46,374 bases of DNA, from NCBI GenBank assembly GCA_040268355.1, contig JAWRIT010000024.1, positions 1-46,374 of the forward strand, in the 5' to 3' direction. Shown in pieces: positions 24,667-34,044 of the stretch. Every line of letters begins with the position of its first letter. Within the stretch, counting starts at the first letter, position 1. This stretch comes from UBA1367 sp040268355. Its GTDB lineage: Bacteria > Actinomycetota > Coriobacteriia > Coriobacteriales > Atopobiaceae. Under the pieces are notes generated by a model. The model ran no database searches. It was not told where the DNA came from and worked only from the letters and a program-made list of their open reading frames with translations. Position numbers and translations under genes: made by a program.

Positions 24667-26598
24667 CTACCCGCCCTCTCCCACCGTCTCCAATTCCCTG
24701 AGCAATGCCTCATGGCTGCGCTCGGCGAGCAGCCGCTCGATTGCCGTGTCCGACATCCAGATATGCGCCAGCGGCCGGTAAAACGCCTGCAGATCGTTTT
24801 GCGACTCGCGTGATGCCGAGAGCAGAAACACGGCGCTCACCTGATGCGATGCCCAAGTTATGGGGTGGTCGAGCAGGCCCACGCACACGAAGGTGTCAGT
24901 GCTGGCGGGATGGGTGGGGTGCGGAATGGCAACGTGGTTGCCGAACGCTGTGGGAGCAAGCTCCTCTCGCGCCAGCACCAGTTCCTCGAAGTCAGGATCG
25001 ACGTCTTTGACACGGACGATCTGCTCGCACAGGAAATGCAGTACCTCCCGCTTGGTTGAAAAGTCAAGGTGCGGGAAGAAGAGTCGCTCGTCATGGGCGG
25101 CGCGCATGGCATGTGTGCTCGTGCCCCTGTCCTGCGTCAGAGCCTTACCCACCTCCTGGCGGTCCTCCTCGTCGAACAGGAAGTCCACGAGCAACTGCGG
25201 CACGTTGATCTCGTAAGGAATGGGCGTAGTGGTAAAGATGTAGTCGATGCCGGCAAGGTCGTGCGCAGGCACCTCCGAGAGGTTGCAGACCTCGACCTTA
25301 CCCAGGTAATCCCCATAGTCGCGCTTGATCTTGTAAGCCAGAAGACGTGCGCTCGAAAGGCCGGAGGCGCATACCACCAGCACGTTCTTGTGTGGCATCC
25401 CTGACGCACGGTGCTCGAGCGACAGGGCGAATGAGAGCGCGATGTAGGCAATCTCGCTGTCCGAGAGCTCCTCGCCATAGGCCGCCACCAGCACGCCTGA
25501 CGCCTCCACCGCCATGGAGTAGGCCAGTGGGTAGGTGCGCTGTATCTCCCCCACCATCGGGTTGTCGAGCGCGATGCGATAGCGCAGGCGCACCACCAAC
25601 GGATGCACGTGGCGCGCAAGATTCATGCGGAGTTCGATATCGTCGCGCAAGTCGAAGCGATACATCTGCCACACCGCATCGATCATGCGGTCGACCAGCT
25701 CCCAGACCTCCTGCGTGATCACCAGGGCACCGTCCTCGCCTGGCAGGTCGGTGAAGGCACGCATGCCGGCGAGTTGGATCGCTATGTAGACCACCTCACT
25801 CGCGGGTAGGGTGACGCCTGTTTCCCTGGCGATCTCGCTGGCAACATGGCGCGCCACCTCATAGGGCCGCTCGTCGGCAAGGAACGGCCCCTCTTGTGGA
25901 GGGTCAAGAAACGTGCAGCCCGACTCGCTGCGCACGAGAGCAACGGCAATGTGCACTACGGTGCTGCGCTGCGCGAGCGCATTCACAGGGAACGCCTCTT
26001 CCTCCAGCACACGACTCACGCAGGCCGAGACCACATTGAGCATCAGGCGCTGCGCCGCTTCAGCAGCGTCGCCGCGATGCTCGATCTCACGCATCGTAGC
26101 GGCGGCGATGCAGCGTCGACGATCGTTCTCGGAACCCTCGACACGAATGCCATAGCGCGGACGACGCGCCAGCGTCAGTTCATACCGCTCGATGAAGGCC
26201 GAGACCTCCTTGAGGTCAGCCGAGATCGACGCTCGGCTCACATACAGGATGTTCGCGAGCACATCGAGCGTCACCCAGTCATCGCGGATGAGAAGATCGT
26301 CTATCAGATAGTTCACGCGCTCCTCGTGCCCCTGTGGCACGGCGACAAGCGATGGGGATGTGTTTGCAAGCAGATTGAAGAATGCCTGGTCGTCGATCAC
26401 GTCAAGGTGGTAGCCGGACCGCTCCGACCCATGCTTCCATACGATGCGTGCGCTCTGCTGCAGCGACTCGTTGGCCATTTTGATGCGATTGCGCACGGTG
26501 CGGTCGCTTACGCCAAGGTGCGCGGCCAACCCATCTGAGCTCACACCGCCATGTTCCTGGATAAACTCGATCAACTCGCGACTTTTGTCGTTGATCAT
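24667..26598 (-). CDS. PRD-containing BglG/LicR-type transcriptional activator
   Basis: A 643-residue PTS-controlled regulator. Domains in order: HTH (about 5-60; LAAHLGVSDRTVRNRI), a second Mga-like HTH (about 90-155), PRD1 (about 175-285, H216), PRD2 (about 295-395, H332), an EIIB-like domain with C410 in NVLVVCASGLSSARLL, and a fructose/mannitol-type EIIA domain (about 505-640) with H560 in HVAIPHPTHP. Phosphorylation by HPr and EII proteins at these sites should switch DNA binding. The usual second PRD2 histidine is Ser (AYIALSF). The start ATG has GGAGG nine bases upstream. It lies directly upstream of EIIC-GH1-EIIB, its likely target; a TTTCC/GGAAA inverted repeat lies 65 bases upstream of its own start. 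Confidence 0.92.
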   Translation of the reverse strand: MINDKSRELIEFIQEHGGVSSDGLAAHLGVSDRTVRNRIKMANESLQQSARIVWKHGSERSGYHLDVIDDQAFFNLLANTSPSLVAVPQGHEERVNYLIDDLLIRDDWVTLDVLANILYVSRASISADLKEVSAFIERYELTLARRPRYGIRVEGSENDRRRCIAAATMREIEHRGDAAEAAQRLMLNVVSACVSRVLEEEAFPVNALAQRSTVVHIAVALVRSESGCTFLDPPQEGPFLADERPYEVARHVASEIARETGVTLPASEVVYIAIQLAGMRAFTDLPGEDGALVITQEVWELVDRMIDAVWQMYRFDLRDDIELRMNLARHVHPLVVRLRYRIALDNPMVGEIQRTYPLAYSMAVEASGVLVAAYGEELSDSEIAYIALSFALSLEHRASGMPHKNVLVVCASGLSSARLLAYKIKRDYGDYLGKVEVCNLSEVPAHDLAGIDYIFTTTPIPYEINVPQLLVDFLFDEEDRQEVGKALTQDRGTSTHAMRAAHDERLFFPHLDFSTKREVLHFLCEQIVRVKDVDPDFEELVLAREELAPTAFGNHVAIPHPTHPASTDTFVCVGLLDHPITWASHQVSAVFLLSASRESQNDLQAFYRPLAHIWMSDTAIERLLAERSHEALLRELETVGEGG

Positions 26599-26662
26599 GG
26601 AGCACACCTCCCAACGGTACCTAGGAGGATAAGCGCTTTGGCAGAGGTACTCCATCCTCTCG

Positions 26663-26681
26663 TTTTCCGCGACGGCGGAAA
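26663..26681. promoter_or_regulatory. Candidate operator TTTTCC-N8-GGAAA
   Basis: TTTTCC (26663-26668) and GGAAA (26677-26681) form an inverted repeat upstream of the PRD regulator. The same arrangement, with 7- and 8-base spacers, occurs twice upstream of the other PRD regulator (44068-44111) and I find it nowhere else in the window. Confidence 0.5.
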
Positions 26682-26774
26682 TCAGACTGAACGAGTTTGC
26701 CGTTATGCTGCGCCCAGCTTTGCGCGAGCAGTCCTTGCGGTGGCTGTGAGCGCAACCTCGACTGGCCACCGGCA

Positions 26775-26808
26775 GCCGGCGGCCGCATCGCGTCGCCTGA
26801 CCGCCGGC
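26775..26808 (-). terminator. GC hairpin at the end of the long PTS-CoA operon
   Basis: GCCGGCGG (26775-26782) pairs perfectly with CCGCCGGC (26801-26808) around an 18-base loop, starting eight bases past the EIIA stop. There is no U-tract. It probably ends the operon before the PRD regulator. Confidence 0.6.
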
Positions 26809-26816
26809 AGTCCAGC

Positions 26817-27275
26817 CTACCGCTCGAGCCGCGCGGTGATGGTCTGCGCGATGAGCTCCTCGTCGTCCATGGTCATCATGGCGTCGCGAAACGCCTCGTC
26901 CATGAGCATCACGGCCACCTGGGACAGCAGCTTGATATGGGTGGTCCCCGCCTCCCCGTCCGGTACCAAAAGGGCGACCGAGACCGCGATGGGCTCATCG
27001 TCGAGCGACGCCCATTCGGAGATGGGGTGCGCATAGCGAACCACGCAGACGGCAGGCTCCTTGATGACGTCCGACTTGGCGTGAGGAATGGAGAAGCCCT
27101 CCATCATGCCGGTCGCGCCCTCCCGCTCGCGGGCCTCGAACGCCGCCTTGACCTCTGCCTCGTTGTCTGCGATGCCCAAGGCGACGGCCTGCCGAGACAG
27201 AAAGCTCAGCGCCTCATCGACGCTGGTGGCAGGGTTGTTCAAAAACACGTGCTCCGCTCTCACAAAGTCATCCAT
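26817..27275 (-). CDS. PTS EIIA, fructose/mannitol family
   Basis: A 152-residue cytosolic phosphocarrier with the phospho-histidine H65 in MMEGFSIPHAKSD and the family segment VSVALLVPDGEAGTTHIKLLSQ. It should accept phosphate from HPr and pass it to the fructose-type EIIB at 36221-36550, the only fructose-type EIIB in view. It is the last gene of that minus-strand operon, about 9 kb from EIIB and separated from the alcohol dehydrogenase by 192 bases and a hairpin. The start ATG has GGAGAGGGAGTCACC upstream. Confidence 0.93.
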   Translation of the reverse strand: MDDFVRAEHVFLNNPATSVDEALSFLSRQAVALGIADNEAEVKAAFEAREREGATGMMEGFSIPHAKSDVIKEPAVCVVRYAHPISEWASLDDEPIAVSVALLVPDGEAGTTHIKLLSQVAVMLMDEAFRDAMMTMDDEELIAQTITARLER

Positions 27276-27345
27276 GGTGACTCCCTCTCCTAGACGAAAC
27301 GGACGATCCCCGACGGACGCCCCGCGCACCCGCCGCGCAATTCGA

Positions 27346-27376
27346 GCGGTGGACGTGAACGATCCGCGTCCACCGC
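27346..27376 (-). terminator. Perfect 10-bp hairpin between ADH and EIIA
   Basis: GCGGTGGACG (27346-27355) pairs with CGTCCACCGC (27367-27376), loop 11 bases, no U-tract. It lies about 90 bases past the alcohol dehydrogenase stop. A U-less terminator or mRNA-stabilising stem; if a terminator, EIIA would need its own promoter. Confidence 0.6.
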
Positions 27377-27467
27377 CCTCAGGAACGGTACGAGGTAGCT
27401 GCCTACCGCGGGACCTGATGGCGCCCGCAGCCCAAGCCCGGCGAAGCGACGAGCGCGCTCGCCGCCG

Positions 27468-28658
27468 CTACCGTGCCATCCTGAGGATGGCCTCGATATC
27501 TGCCACATCAAGCTGGGCAAAGTTCCCGGCATGCTCGCCGCCGCGAGCGTCCACGGCCCCCTGTGCCATGTCGTGGACCTGCTCGTCGGTGGGACACACG
27601 CCCAGATCCCCCAGGCTTGTGGGCATGTCGATGGAGCGGCACCACGCATCCCAGGCCTCGATGCCACGCAGGCCCGTGCCACGGGGGTCGGAGAACTCGT
27701 TGACCACCCCAAAGACCTTGACGCCAAACTGGGCGAAGCGCTCGGGACGCACGTCTATCACGTGGCGCGCCCAGCTCGACCAGATTGCCGTGAGGCCCGC
27801 CCCGTGCGCGACGTCAAAGAGTGCACCAATCTCGTGCTCGATGGCATGGCAGGCAAAGTCCCCGACGGTTCCGGTGCCAGTCAGCCCATTGTGCGAGAGC
27901 GACCCCGCCCACAGGAGGTTGGCCCGGGCGGCATAGTCATGCGGATCGGCGAGCGCCTGCGGCACGGCGGTCTTCACGGTCCTCAGCAGGCCCTCCGAGA
28001 TCTCATCGGTGAGCATGGTGTCCGGCTCCGTCGTGAAGTAGCGCTCCATGGTGTGCATCATGATGTCGGCACCCGCCGAGGCGGTCTGGTACGCCGGCAC
28101 CGAATACGTCAGCTCTGGGTTCATGATGGCAAAGAGCGGACGGGCGCACTCGTGGTTGTAGGAGCGCTTGAGCTGGCGCTCCCCCATCGTGTCGATGTTG
28201 ATGACCGTGGAATTGGAGGTCTCGGAGCCCGTCCCGGCGAGCGTGGAGATGGCCCCGAGTCGGGCGATCTTGTCAGTAGCGACCTTGCCGAGGAAGAGGT
28301 CCTCGAGCTCGAACTCGTTGGCCAACCCGTAGGCGATCGCCTTCGACGAGTCGATCGCGGAGCCTCCGCCAATGGCGAGCACGAAATCGACGCCCTCCGC
28401 ACGGGCCAGGTCGACACCCTGCTTTACCAGCGAGAGGCGCGGGTTCGGCACGACACCGCTCAGCTCGACATAACCGATGCCCGCCTCGTCGAGGCTCTCC
28501 TCGACACGCGCGAGCAGGCCGGTTGAGCGCACGTAGTCCCCGCCCCAGTGTATGAGGACCTTGGTCCCCCCGTACTCGCGCACGAGCCGACCGGTCTGCC
28601 GCTCTGTGTCCTTTCCAAAGACGACCTTCGTAGGAACCAGATACTCGAAGTTGATCAT
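27468..28658 (-). CDS. Iron-containing alcohol dehydrogenase (BdhA/YqhD type)
   Basis: A 396-residue group III alcohol dehydrogenase, interconverting an aldehyde or ketone and an alcohol with NAD(P)H. The Rossmann-like half has IGGGSAIDSSKAIAYG; the all-helical half has the metal-binding histidines in CHAIEHEIGALFDVAHGAGL. The N-terminus (MINFEYLVPTKVVFGKDTE) resembles butanol dehydrogenases. The start ATG has AAGGAG eight bases upstream. It begins four bases after the thiolase stop, so it is co-translated with the CoA module and may dispose of reducing equivalents or process an aldolase-derived aldehyde. Confidence 0.93.
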   Translation of the reverse strand: MINFEYLVPTKVVFGKDTERQTGRLVREYGGTKVLIHWGGDYVRSTGLLARVEESLDEAGIGYVELSGVVPNPRLSLVKQGVDLARAEGVDFVLAIGGGSAIDSSKAIAYGLANEFELEDLFLGKVATDKIARLGAISTLAGTGSETSNSTVINIDTMGERQLKRSYNHECARPLFAIMNPELTYSVPAYQTASAGADIMMHTMERYFTTEPDTMLTDEISEGLLRTVKTAVPQALADPHDYAARANLLWAGSLSHNGLTGTGTVGDFACHAIEHEIGALFDVAHGAGLTAIWSSWARHVIDVRPERFAQFGVKVFGVVNEFSDPRGTGLRGIEAWDAWCRSIDMPTSLGDLGVCPTDEQVHDMAQGAVDARGGEHAGNFAQLDVADIEAILRMAR

Positions 28659-28662
28659 GACG

Positions 28663-29874
28663 TCACTCCTTCGTGAGGTAAAGAGAGATGGCCTGGCCAC
28701 CGCCTATGCACATCGTGACCAGGGCGTCCTGCTTGTCGCTGCGGGCCAGCTCGTAGACGCACTTGAGCGTGAGCAGGGTACCTGTCGCCCCAATGGGGTG
28801 CCCGATCGAGATGCCTCCACCATAGATGTTCACCCGATCGTCAGCGATCCCCAGATCGCGTGCCACGGCAAACGCCTGCGAGGCGAAGGCCTCGTTGATC
28901 TCGACCATGGCAATCTCGGCAAGCTCGATGTCAAGCTCCTCGGCCAGCTTCTGGCTGGAGAAGTACGGCGTGTAGCCCATGAGGGACGGCTCGTACCCAG
29001 CGATGGCATAGTCCCTCAGGGTCGCCATCGGCGAGCAGCCAAGCTCGGCCGCCTTGGAACGCGACATGACCACCACGGCGGCCGCGGCGTCGTTGAGCGT
29101 GGAGGAGTTGCCTGCCGTGACGGTGCCCGACCCATCGAAGACGAAGCAGGGCTTGAGCCGCGCCAGGGTCTCGACCGTCGACCCTTCGCGCGGTCCCTCG
29201 TCGGTGTCGAACACGGTGACGGCACCCTTTCGTCCGGGCACCTCGACGGGCACGATCTCCTCCTTGAAGACCCCCGACGCCACGGCGGCGCAGGCGCGCT
29301 GCTGGCTGCGGGCGGCGAACGCGTCCTGCTCCTCGCGGCTCACGTCAAAGCGACGGGCCACGTTCTCGGCGGTGACGCCGTTGTGCGAGCCGTCAAGCGG
29401 CCAGGTCAAAATGTCGATGACGCCGTCCTCGAAGGTCTGGTGACCCATGCGGGCACCCCACCGGGCGCTGGGGACATAGTAGGGCAGCTGGGAGAGGTTC
29501 TCGGCTCCGCCCGCCACGACCACCTCGCTCTGGCCGCCCCTGATCTCCAGAACGGCCTCGATGATGGACTGGGCGCCGCTGCCGCACTGACGGTTGACCG
29601 AGTAGGCACCCGTCTGAGCGGGAAGTCCCGCCTTCAGGCTGATGGCACGGGCAAGGAAGCCGTTCTCACCCCAGCCCCCGACGTTTCCCATGATCACCTC
29701 GTCCACGGCGGCAGGCTCGATGCCCGCCCTCGCCACGGCCTCGCGCACCACGAGGGCGCCGAGGTCGATGGCGCTCACGTCCTTGAGCGAGCCACCATAC
29801 TTGCCCACGGGCGTCCGTGCGCCCGCCACGATCACGATGTCATCGTCATGCGTCTCAAATGTCCTGTTCGCCAT
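28663..29874 (-). CDS. Acetyl-CoA acetyltransferase (thiolase)
   Basis: A 403-residue thiolase, which condenses two acetyl-CoA to acetoacetyl-CoA or cleaves 3-ketoacyl-CoA. The acyl-accepting cysteine is C97 in VNRQCGSGAQSI. The C-terminal catalytic signatures are NIYGGGISIGHPIGATG and CIGGGQA. The length is normal. The start ATG has AAAGGAAGAAC upstream. It is embedded in an operon with 3-hydroxyacyl-CoA dehydrogenase, CoA-transferase and ligase, which points to C4 chemistry. Confidence 0.95.
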   Translation of the reverse strand: MANRTFETHDDDIVIVAGARTPVGKYGGSLKDVSAIDLGALVVREAVARAGIEPAAVDEVIMGNVGGWGENGFLARAISLKAGLPAQTGAYSVNRQCGSGAQSIIEAVLEIRGGQSEVVVAGGAENLSQLPYYVPSARWGARMGHQTFEDGVIDILTWPLDGSHNGVTAENVARRFDVSREEQDAFAARSQQRACAAVASGVFKEEIVPVEVPGRKGAVTVFDTDEGPREGSTVETLARLKPCFVFDGSGTVTAGNSSTLNDAAAAVVVMSRSKAAELGCSPMATLRDYAIAGYEPSLMGYTPYFSSQKLAEELDIELAEIAMVEINEAFASQAFAVARDLGIADDRVNIYGGGISIGHPIGATGTLLTLKCVYELARSDKQDALVTMCIGGGQAISLYLTKE

Positions 29875-29930
29875 GTTCTTCCTTTCTGCAGATCGGTCGG
29901 CACGTGCGAGCGAGTCGCGGCGCGTACGGA

Positions 29931-30800
29931 TCAGCCCTCGTAGGTGTAGAAGCCCTGTCCGGTCTTGCGGCCCAGCCGACCGGCGTCGACCATCTCTTTG
30001 AGCAGCGGGCAGGGACGGTACTTCTCGTCGTCAAACTGCTCGTGGAGGCCTTCCATGGTGGCGAGGACCACGTCGATGCCGGTGAAGTCCATGAGCTCGC
30101 AGGGTCCCATGGGATGGTTGCACCCGAGTTTCATGGCCGTGTCGACGTCCTTGGGCGTGCAGCCCTCCTGCACGAGAAACGCCCCCTCGTTCTGGTAGGG
30201 AACGATGATGCGGTTGACGATGAACCCCGGCTGGTTCGGCGCCACGACGGCGGTCTTGCCGATCGCGCTCGCGAAGGCGCTCGCAGCGGCGAAGGTCTCC
30301 TCAGACGTGGCGGAGCCGCGAATGAGCTCGACCAGCCTCATCACGGGAGCCGGATAGAAGAAGTGCATCCCCATGACGCGCTCCGGCCGTCCGGTCGCCG
30401 CCGCCATCACGTCGATGTCGATGCCCGAGGTGTTCGTCAGCAGGATCGCGTCATCGTCGGCGAGCTCGTCCATGCGCTTGAACGTCTCCTGCTTGAGGTC
30501 GATGCGCTCGGGAACGGCCTCGATCACGACCGACGCGCCCGCGATCTCCGCATGGTCGGTCGAATACGAGAGGCGACCCAGAAGGACGTCCGCCTCTTCC
30601 TGCGTCATCTTCCCCTTTGCGACCCTCCCGTCCACGAGGCGTCTGACGAGCTCCGCCGCACGCACGAGCGAGCTCTCGGCAACGTCGATCGTGACGGTGG
30701 AAAAGCCCGCCTGCGCACATGCGTGGGCGATGCCACCTCCCATGAGGCCACTCCCAATGACCGCCACCTTTCCACGTTCCATCACGTTGTTGTGTTCCAT
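29931..30800 (-). CDS. 3-hydroxybutyryl-CoA dehydrogenase
   Basis: A 289-residue NAD(P)-dependent dehydrogenase interconverting acetoacetyl-CoA and 3-hydroxybutyryl-CoA. The Rossmann motif is VAVIGSGLMGGGIAHACAQAG (read from 12, GxGxxG type). The catalytic dyad is H146 in MGMHFFYPAP and E158 in RLVELI, and the C-terminal domain has NQPGFIVNRI and LGCNHPMGPCELMDFTG. The chosen start has GGGAGGAACC upstream; an ATG six codons in is possible. No crotonase or acyl-CoA dehydrogenase gene is nearby, so the route seems to stop at the 3-hydroxyacyl level. Confidence 0.95.
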   Translation of the reverse strand: MEHNNVMERGKVAVIGSGLMGGGIAHACAQAGFSTVTIDVAESSLVRAAELVRRLVDGRVAKGKMTQEEADVLLGRLSYSTDHAEIAGASVVIEAVPERIDLKQETFKRMDELADDDAILLTNTSGIDIDVMAAATGRPERVMGMHFFYPAPVMRLVELIRGSATSEETFAAASAFASAIGKTAVVAPNQPGFIVNRIIVPYQNEGAFLVQEGCTPKDVDTAMKLGCNHPMGPCELMDFTGIDVVLATMEGLHEQFDDEKYRPCPLLKEMVDAGRLGRKTGQGFYTYEG

Positions 30801-30809
30801 GGTTCCTCC

Positions 30810-32396
30810 CTAAAGAAATCTCCGCAGTCCGCAGGGTCCGTCCTGTCGAAACAGCTCCTTGTCCATGACGCGCAGGTCGGGCGAGACGATCGGGACAAAG
30901 TCCATCAGATCGAGCACCTGGGTCGTGAGGTCGATCCCCGGGGCGATCTCGATGAGCTCGATCCCCTCCGGCACGAGCCTGAACACCGCGCGCTCCGTCA
31001 CCACGAGGACCTCCTGGTCGCTCGCGCGACTCGCAGGACCGTTGAATGAGACCTGACCCACGTGGGCGACCATCTTGCGGATGGTCCCCTCGCGCTCGAT
31101 GACGAGACGGTCGTCCTCGAAGCGATACGCCGCGCCCTTCGCGGTGAAGGTGCCGAGAAAGACCACCTTCCGCGCGTTCTGCGTTATGTCGATGAAACCT
31201 CCCGCGCCGGCGCAACGCGGGCCCATCTTGGTCGAATTGACGTTGCCCTCGCCATCGAGCTCGCCGAGGCCCATGTAGGTGATGTCGACGCCCGCCCCGT
31301 CGTAATAGTCGAACTGCTCGGGGTGGCTGACCATGGCCAGCAGGTTCTGGCCAACCCCGAAGTCGACCCCGCCCAGCGGCACCCCGCCATAGATCCCGCT
31401 CTCGACGGTGATCATGACCTGGTCGGACATCCCCTCCTCCGCGCAGACGCGGCCCACCATGTCATTGGGAATCCCCGTTCCCAGGTTGACGATGTTCCCA
31501 GCGCGAAGCTCCTGGCAGCCACGGCGGGCGATGAACTTGCGCACGTTGAAGGGCGCCGGCTCGACGCGTGTCTCGGGAACGCGCAGCTTGCCCACGTAGG
31601 ACGGATCAAAGTAGATCGAGCTCGTCATGCGGTGGTCCCGCACCGGGTCCGGGCAGACCACCACGTCGTCGATGAACACGCCGGGCACGGTCACGTCCTT
31701 GGGGTTCAGCGTCCCAGTCTGTGCGACCTCGCGCACCTGGGCGATGACCCTGCCCCCAAAGCGCTTCGTGGCAAGGACCGCGTTGAAGACCTCGAGCTTC
31801 ATGGCCTCGTCGACGGTCGTGAGGTTGCCCATCTCGTCGCAGGTGGTGCCACGGATGAGGCACACGTCGATGGGAATGGCGTGGTAGAACAGGTACTCCT
31901 CGCCATGGAGCTCGATGATCTCACTGATGTCGGGCAGCAGGCGCGTCCGCTCGTTCATCTTGCCGCCCTCAAGCCGCGGGTCGACGAAGGTCCCGAGCCC
32001 CACCTTGCTCATCTTGCCGGGAAGCCCGCAGGCCATCGAGCGGTAGAGCTGCGCGATCTGCCCCTGCGGCAGGCAATAGGCCTCGACCTGGTCGTTGGCG
32101 ATCATGTCCATCCAGCGGGGTTGCAGGCCCCAATGGCTGCCGATGATGCGACTGACCATCCCCTCGTGGGCCAGGTGCTGGATGCCGCGCTCCCGGTCGG
32201 ACTGGCCGCACGAATGCAAGAGCGTCAGGTCGCAGGGATGTCCGGTCGCAAGAAAGCGGTCCTCCAGGGCCGTGAGGTTCGACTCCGACGACGAGACGAG
32301 CGTCATGCCGATGGTGGCGATCGTCGCCCCGTCGGGGATGCTTGCGGCAGCCTCCTCGGGGGTGACGAAGTGTGCGCTGAGCGGATGATCAGTCAT
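30810..32396 (-). CDS. Acetate/propionate-type CoA-transferase
   Basis: A 528-residue family I CoA-transferase with both half-domains fused. The catalytic glutamate is E332 in VMITVESGIYGGVPLGG, and an oxyanion-hole segment NLGTGIPNDM precedes it. It moves CoA between short-chain acids, such as acetyl-CoA and 3-hydroxybutyrate or acetoacetate. The start ATG has AGGAGGATCCA upstream and overlaps the end of the ligase gene by eight bases, indicating coupling. Nine bases separate its stop from the next start. Confidence 0.93.
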   Translation of the reverse strand: MTDHPLSAHFVTPEEAAASIPDGATIATIGMTLVSSSESNLTALEDRFLATGHPCDLTLLHSCGQSDRERGIQHLAHEGMVSRIIGSHWGLQPRWMDMIANDQVEAYCLPQGQIAQLYRSMACGLPGKMSKVGLGTFVDPRLEGGKMNERTRLLPDISEIIELHGEEYLFYHAIPIDVCLIRGTTCDEMGNLTTVDEAMKLEVFNAVLATKRFGGRVIAQVREVAQTGTLNPKDVTVPGVFIDDVVVCPDPVRDHRMTSSIYFDPSYVGKLRVPETRVEPAPFNVRKFIARRGCQELRAGNIVNLGTGIPNDMVGRVCAEEGMSDQVMITVESGIYGGVPLGGVDFGVGQNLLAMVSHPEQFDYYDGAGVDITYMGLGELDGEGNVNSTKMGPRCAGAGGFIDITQNARKVVFLGTFTAKGAAYRFEDDRLVIEREGTIRKMVAHVGQVSFNGPASRASDQEVLVVTERAVFRLVPEGIELIEIAPGIDLTTQVLDLMDFVPIVSPDLRVMDKELFRQDGPCGLRRFL

Positions 32397-34041
32397 TGGA
32401 TCCTCCTAGGGGTATCGAGCCGATCGCGGCGCGCACCAGGTCGCGGACGGCACCGCGATCGGGCTTTTCGCCTCGCGTCGTGGGGATTCGGTCGACAAAG
32501 ACGAGGTGGGCGGGAATCTCGAAGCGCGCGAGGCGACCGGCGAGCGCCGACTGGACGCCTCGCTCACTCAGCGCATGACCTGGCTCGGGAACGATCGCTG
32601 CGACGGGCACCTCCCCGTAGAGCTCGTGCGTGATGCCGGTGACGCAACTCGCGCGCACGCCGTCAAGCTCGCAGAGGACCTCCTCCAGCGCCGAGCACCA
32701 GACCTTCTCGCCGCCGCGGTTGATCATGTCCTTCTTTCTGTCAACCACCCAGAGGTAGCCACCGTCGTCCTCGTAGGCCAGGTCGCCCGTCTTGAGCCAG
32801 CCGTCCGCCGTAAGGCCGTCCGGCGCAGGCGCGCCCTCCGTGCCGTGGTAGTAGCCGACCGTGACACAGGCGCCGCGCAGCCACAGCTCCCCCACCTCGC
32901 CTATCGCGACGGCAGCGCCCGCGTCGTCGCAGAGACGCGCCTCGATGCCGGGCACTGGCACGCCCGTGGCTCCGGCGCGTTCCGACGTTGGGGTGTCGAC
33001 GAGAAAGAGCAGGGCGGGACTCGCCGTCTCTGTCAGCCCGTACACCACGCGAAACTCCGCCTGGGGCAGCCATTCGTGGAACAGGCGCATGTGGCGGACC
33101 GGCTCATGACTCGAGCCGGAGAGCAGGATGCGCAAGCTCGGGAGGACGGGAGCCTCTGGTCGGAGCGGCAGCAGCTCGGCAAAGACGGTCGGGGTCGCGT
33201 GAAGGTAGGTGATGCCCTCGGCCAGGACCGTCTCGACCACACGACGCGCGTCGAAGCGACGATGGAGGTAGGACGTCGCCCCCACGAGCACGAACTGCAT
33301 GAGCAGGGCGACGAGCCCCGTCACGTGGTAGATGGGAACCGGGATGAGGCAGCGGTCCGCCGGGGTCGTCCTGAGCAGGCGCGCGTAGGTCTCGGCGGCA
33401 TGGCAGACGTTGTAGTTGGTGAGCAGCACGCCCTTTGCCGCATGGGTCGTCCCGCTCGTGAAGATCATGAGCGCGGTGTCCTCCGGACGGCCTTGTGCCT
33501 CACGAACACCAAGGGTCCCCAGCGGCTCCAGGTAAGAGAAGCCGTAGCCCTCCTTCGCGCCACGCGACCACACGATGTCGTCCGCAGCGACAGGAAAGGC
33601 CTCCGCCCACGTGGCAAACTGCTCGTCTGCGATCAGAAGCCGCAGGTCGGCGGTCTGCATGAGCGACACCAGTTCGGGCTTGCGATACTTCGTGGGAAGG
33701 GGCACGCACATGGCGCCGACCTTCGAGGCCGCGTACAGGGTGACCACGAACTCGAGGTCGGCATAGCAGAGAAGGCCCAGGCGCGACCCGCGCCCCACCC
33801 CGCGGACACACGTCAGATAGCTTGCGAACGCATCGACCAGCTCAAGCAGCTGCCCATAGGAGGTCGAGCGTCCCTTGTCATCGACGATCGCGACCACCTC
33901 GGGGCTGCGCGCCGCCGTGTCCCTGAGCGCATGGTAGGGGCTTGTCGCCAGGTCAGGATAGGTGCGCACCACGCGATCGCCAAAGCTGCGCTCGACCATG
34001 TCCCCCACTGCCGACCTGTCCCAGAACTCTCTGCCTGCCAT
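32389..34041 (-). CDS. AMP-forming acyl-CoA synthetase
   Basis: A 550-residue adenylate-forming ligase (ANL superfamily), activating a carboxylic acid to acyl-CoA. The phosphate-binding loop is IFTSGTTHAAKGV, in which the usual GxPKG is HAAKG. The VYGLTETASPAL block binds the adenylate; the hinge is KTGDLAYEDDGGYLWVVDRKKDMIN; and the catalytic lysine is in TTRGEKPDRGAV. The substrate is unknown, probably a short or medium chain acid. It starts three bases after the aldolase stop, so sugar cleavage and acid activation are made together. It coexists with a CoA-transferase, which is redundant unless the two act on different acids. Confidence 0.92.
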   Translation of the reverse strand: MAGREFWDRSAVGDMVERSFGDRVVRTYPDLATSPYHALRDTAARSPEVVAIVDDKGRSTSYGQLLELVDAFASYLTCVRGVGRGSRLGLLCYADLEFVVTLYAASKVGAMCVPLPTKYRKPELVSLMQTADLRLLIADEQFATWAEAFPVAADDIVWSRGAKEGYGFSYLEPLGTLGVREAQGRPEDTALMIFTSGTTHAAKGVLLTNYNVCHAAETYARLLRTTPADRCLIPVPIYHVTGLVALLMQFVLVGATSYLHRRFDARRVVETVLAEGITYLHATPTVFAELLPLRPEAPVLPSLRILLSGSSHEPVRHMRLFHEWLPQAEFRVVYGLTETASPALLFLVDTPTSERAGATGVPVPGIEARLCDDAGAAVAIGEVGELWLRGACVTVGYYHGTEGAPAPDGLTADGWLKTGDLAYEDDGGYLWVVDRKKDMINRGGEKVWCSALEEVLCELDGVRASCVTGITHELYGEVPVAAIVPEPGHALSERGVQSALAGRLARFEIPAHLVFVDRIPTTRGEKPDRGAVRDLVRAAIGSIPLGGSND

Positions 34042-34044
34042 GGC

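Noticed and set aside
32275..32292. tRNA T-loop-like GGTTCGACTCC
   Set aside because: It lies inside the CoA-transferase gene, with no acceptor or anticodon stems around it.
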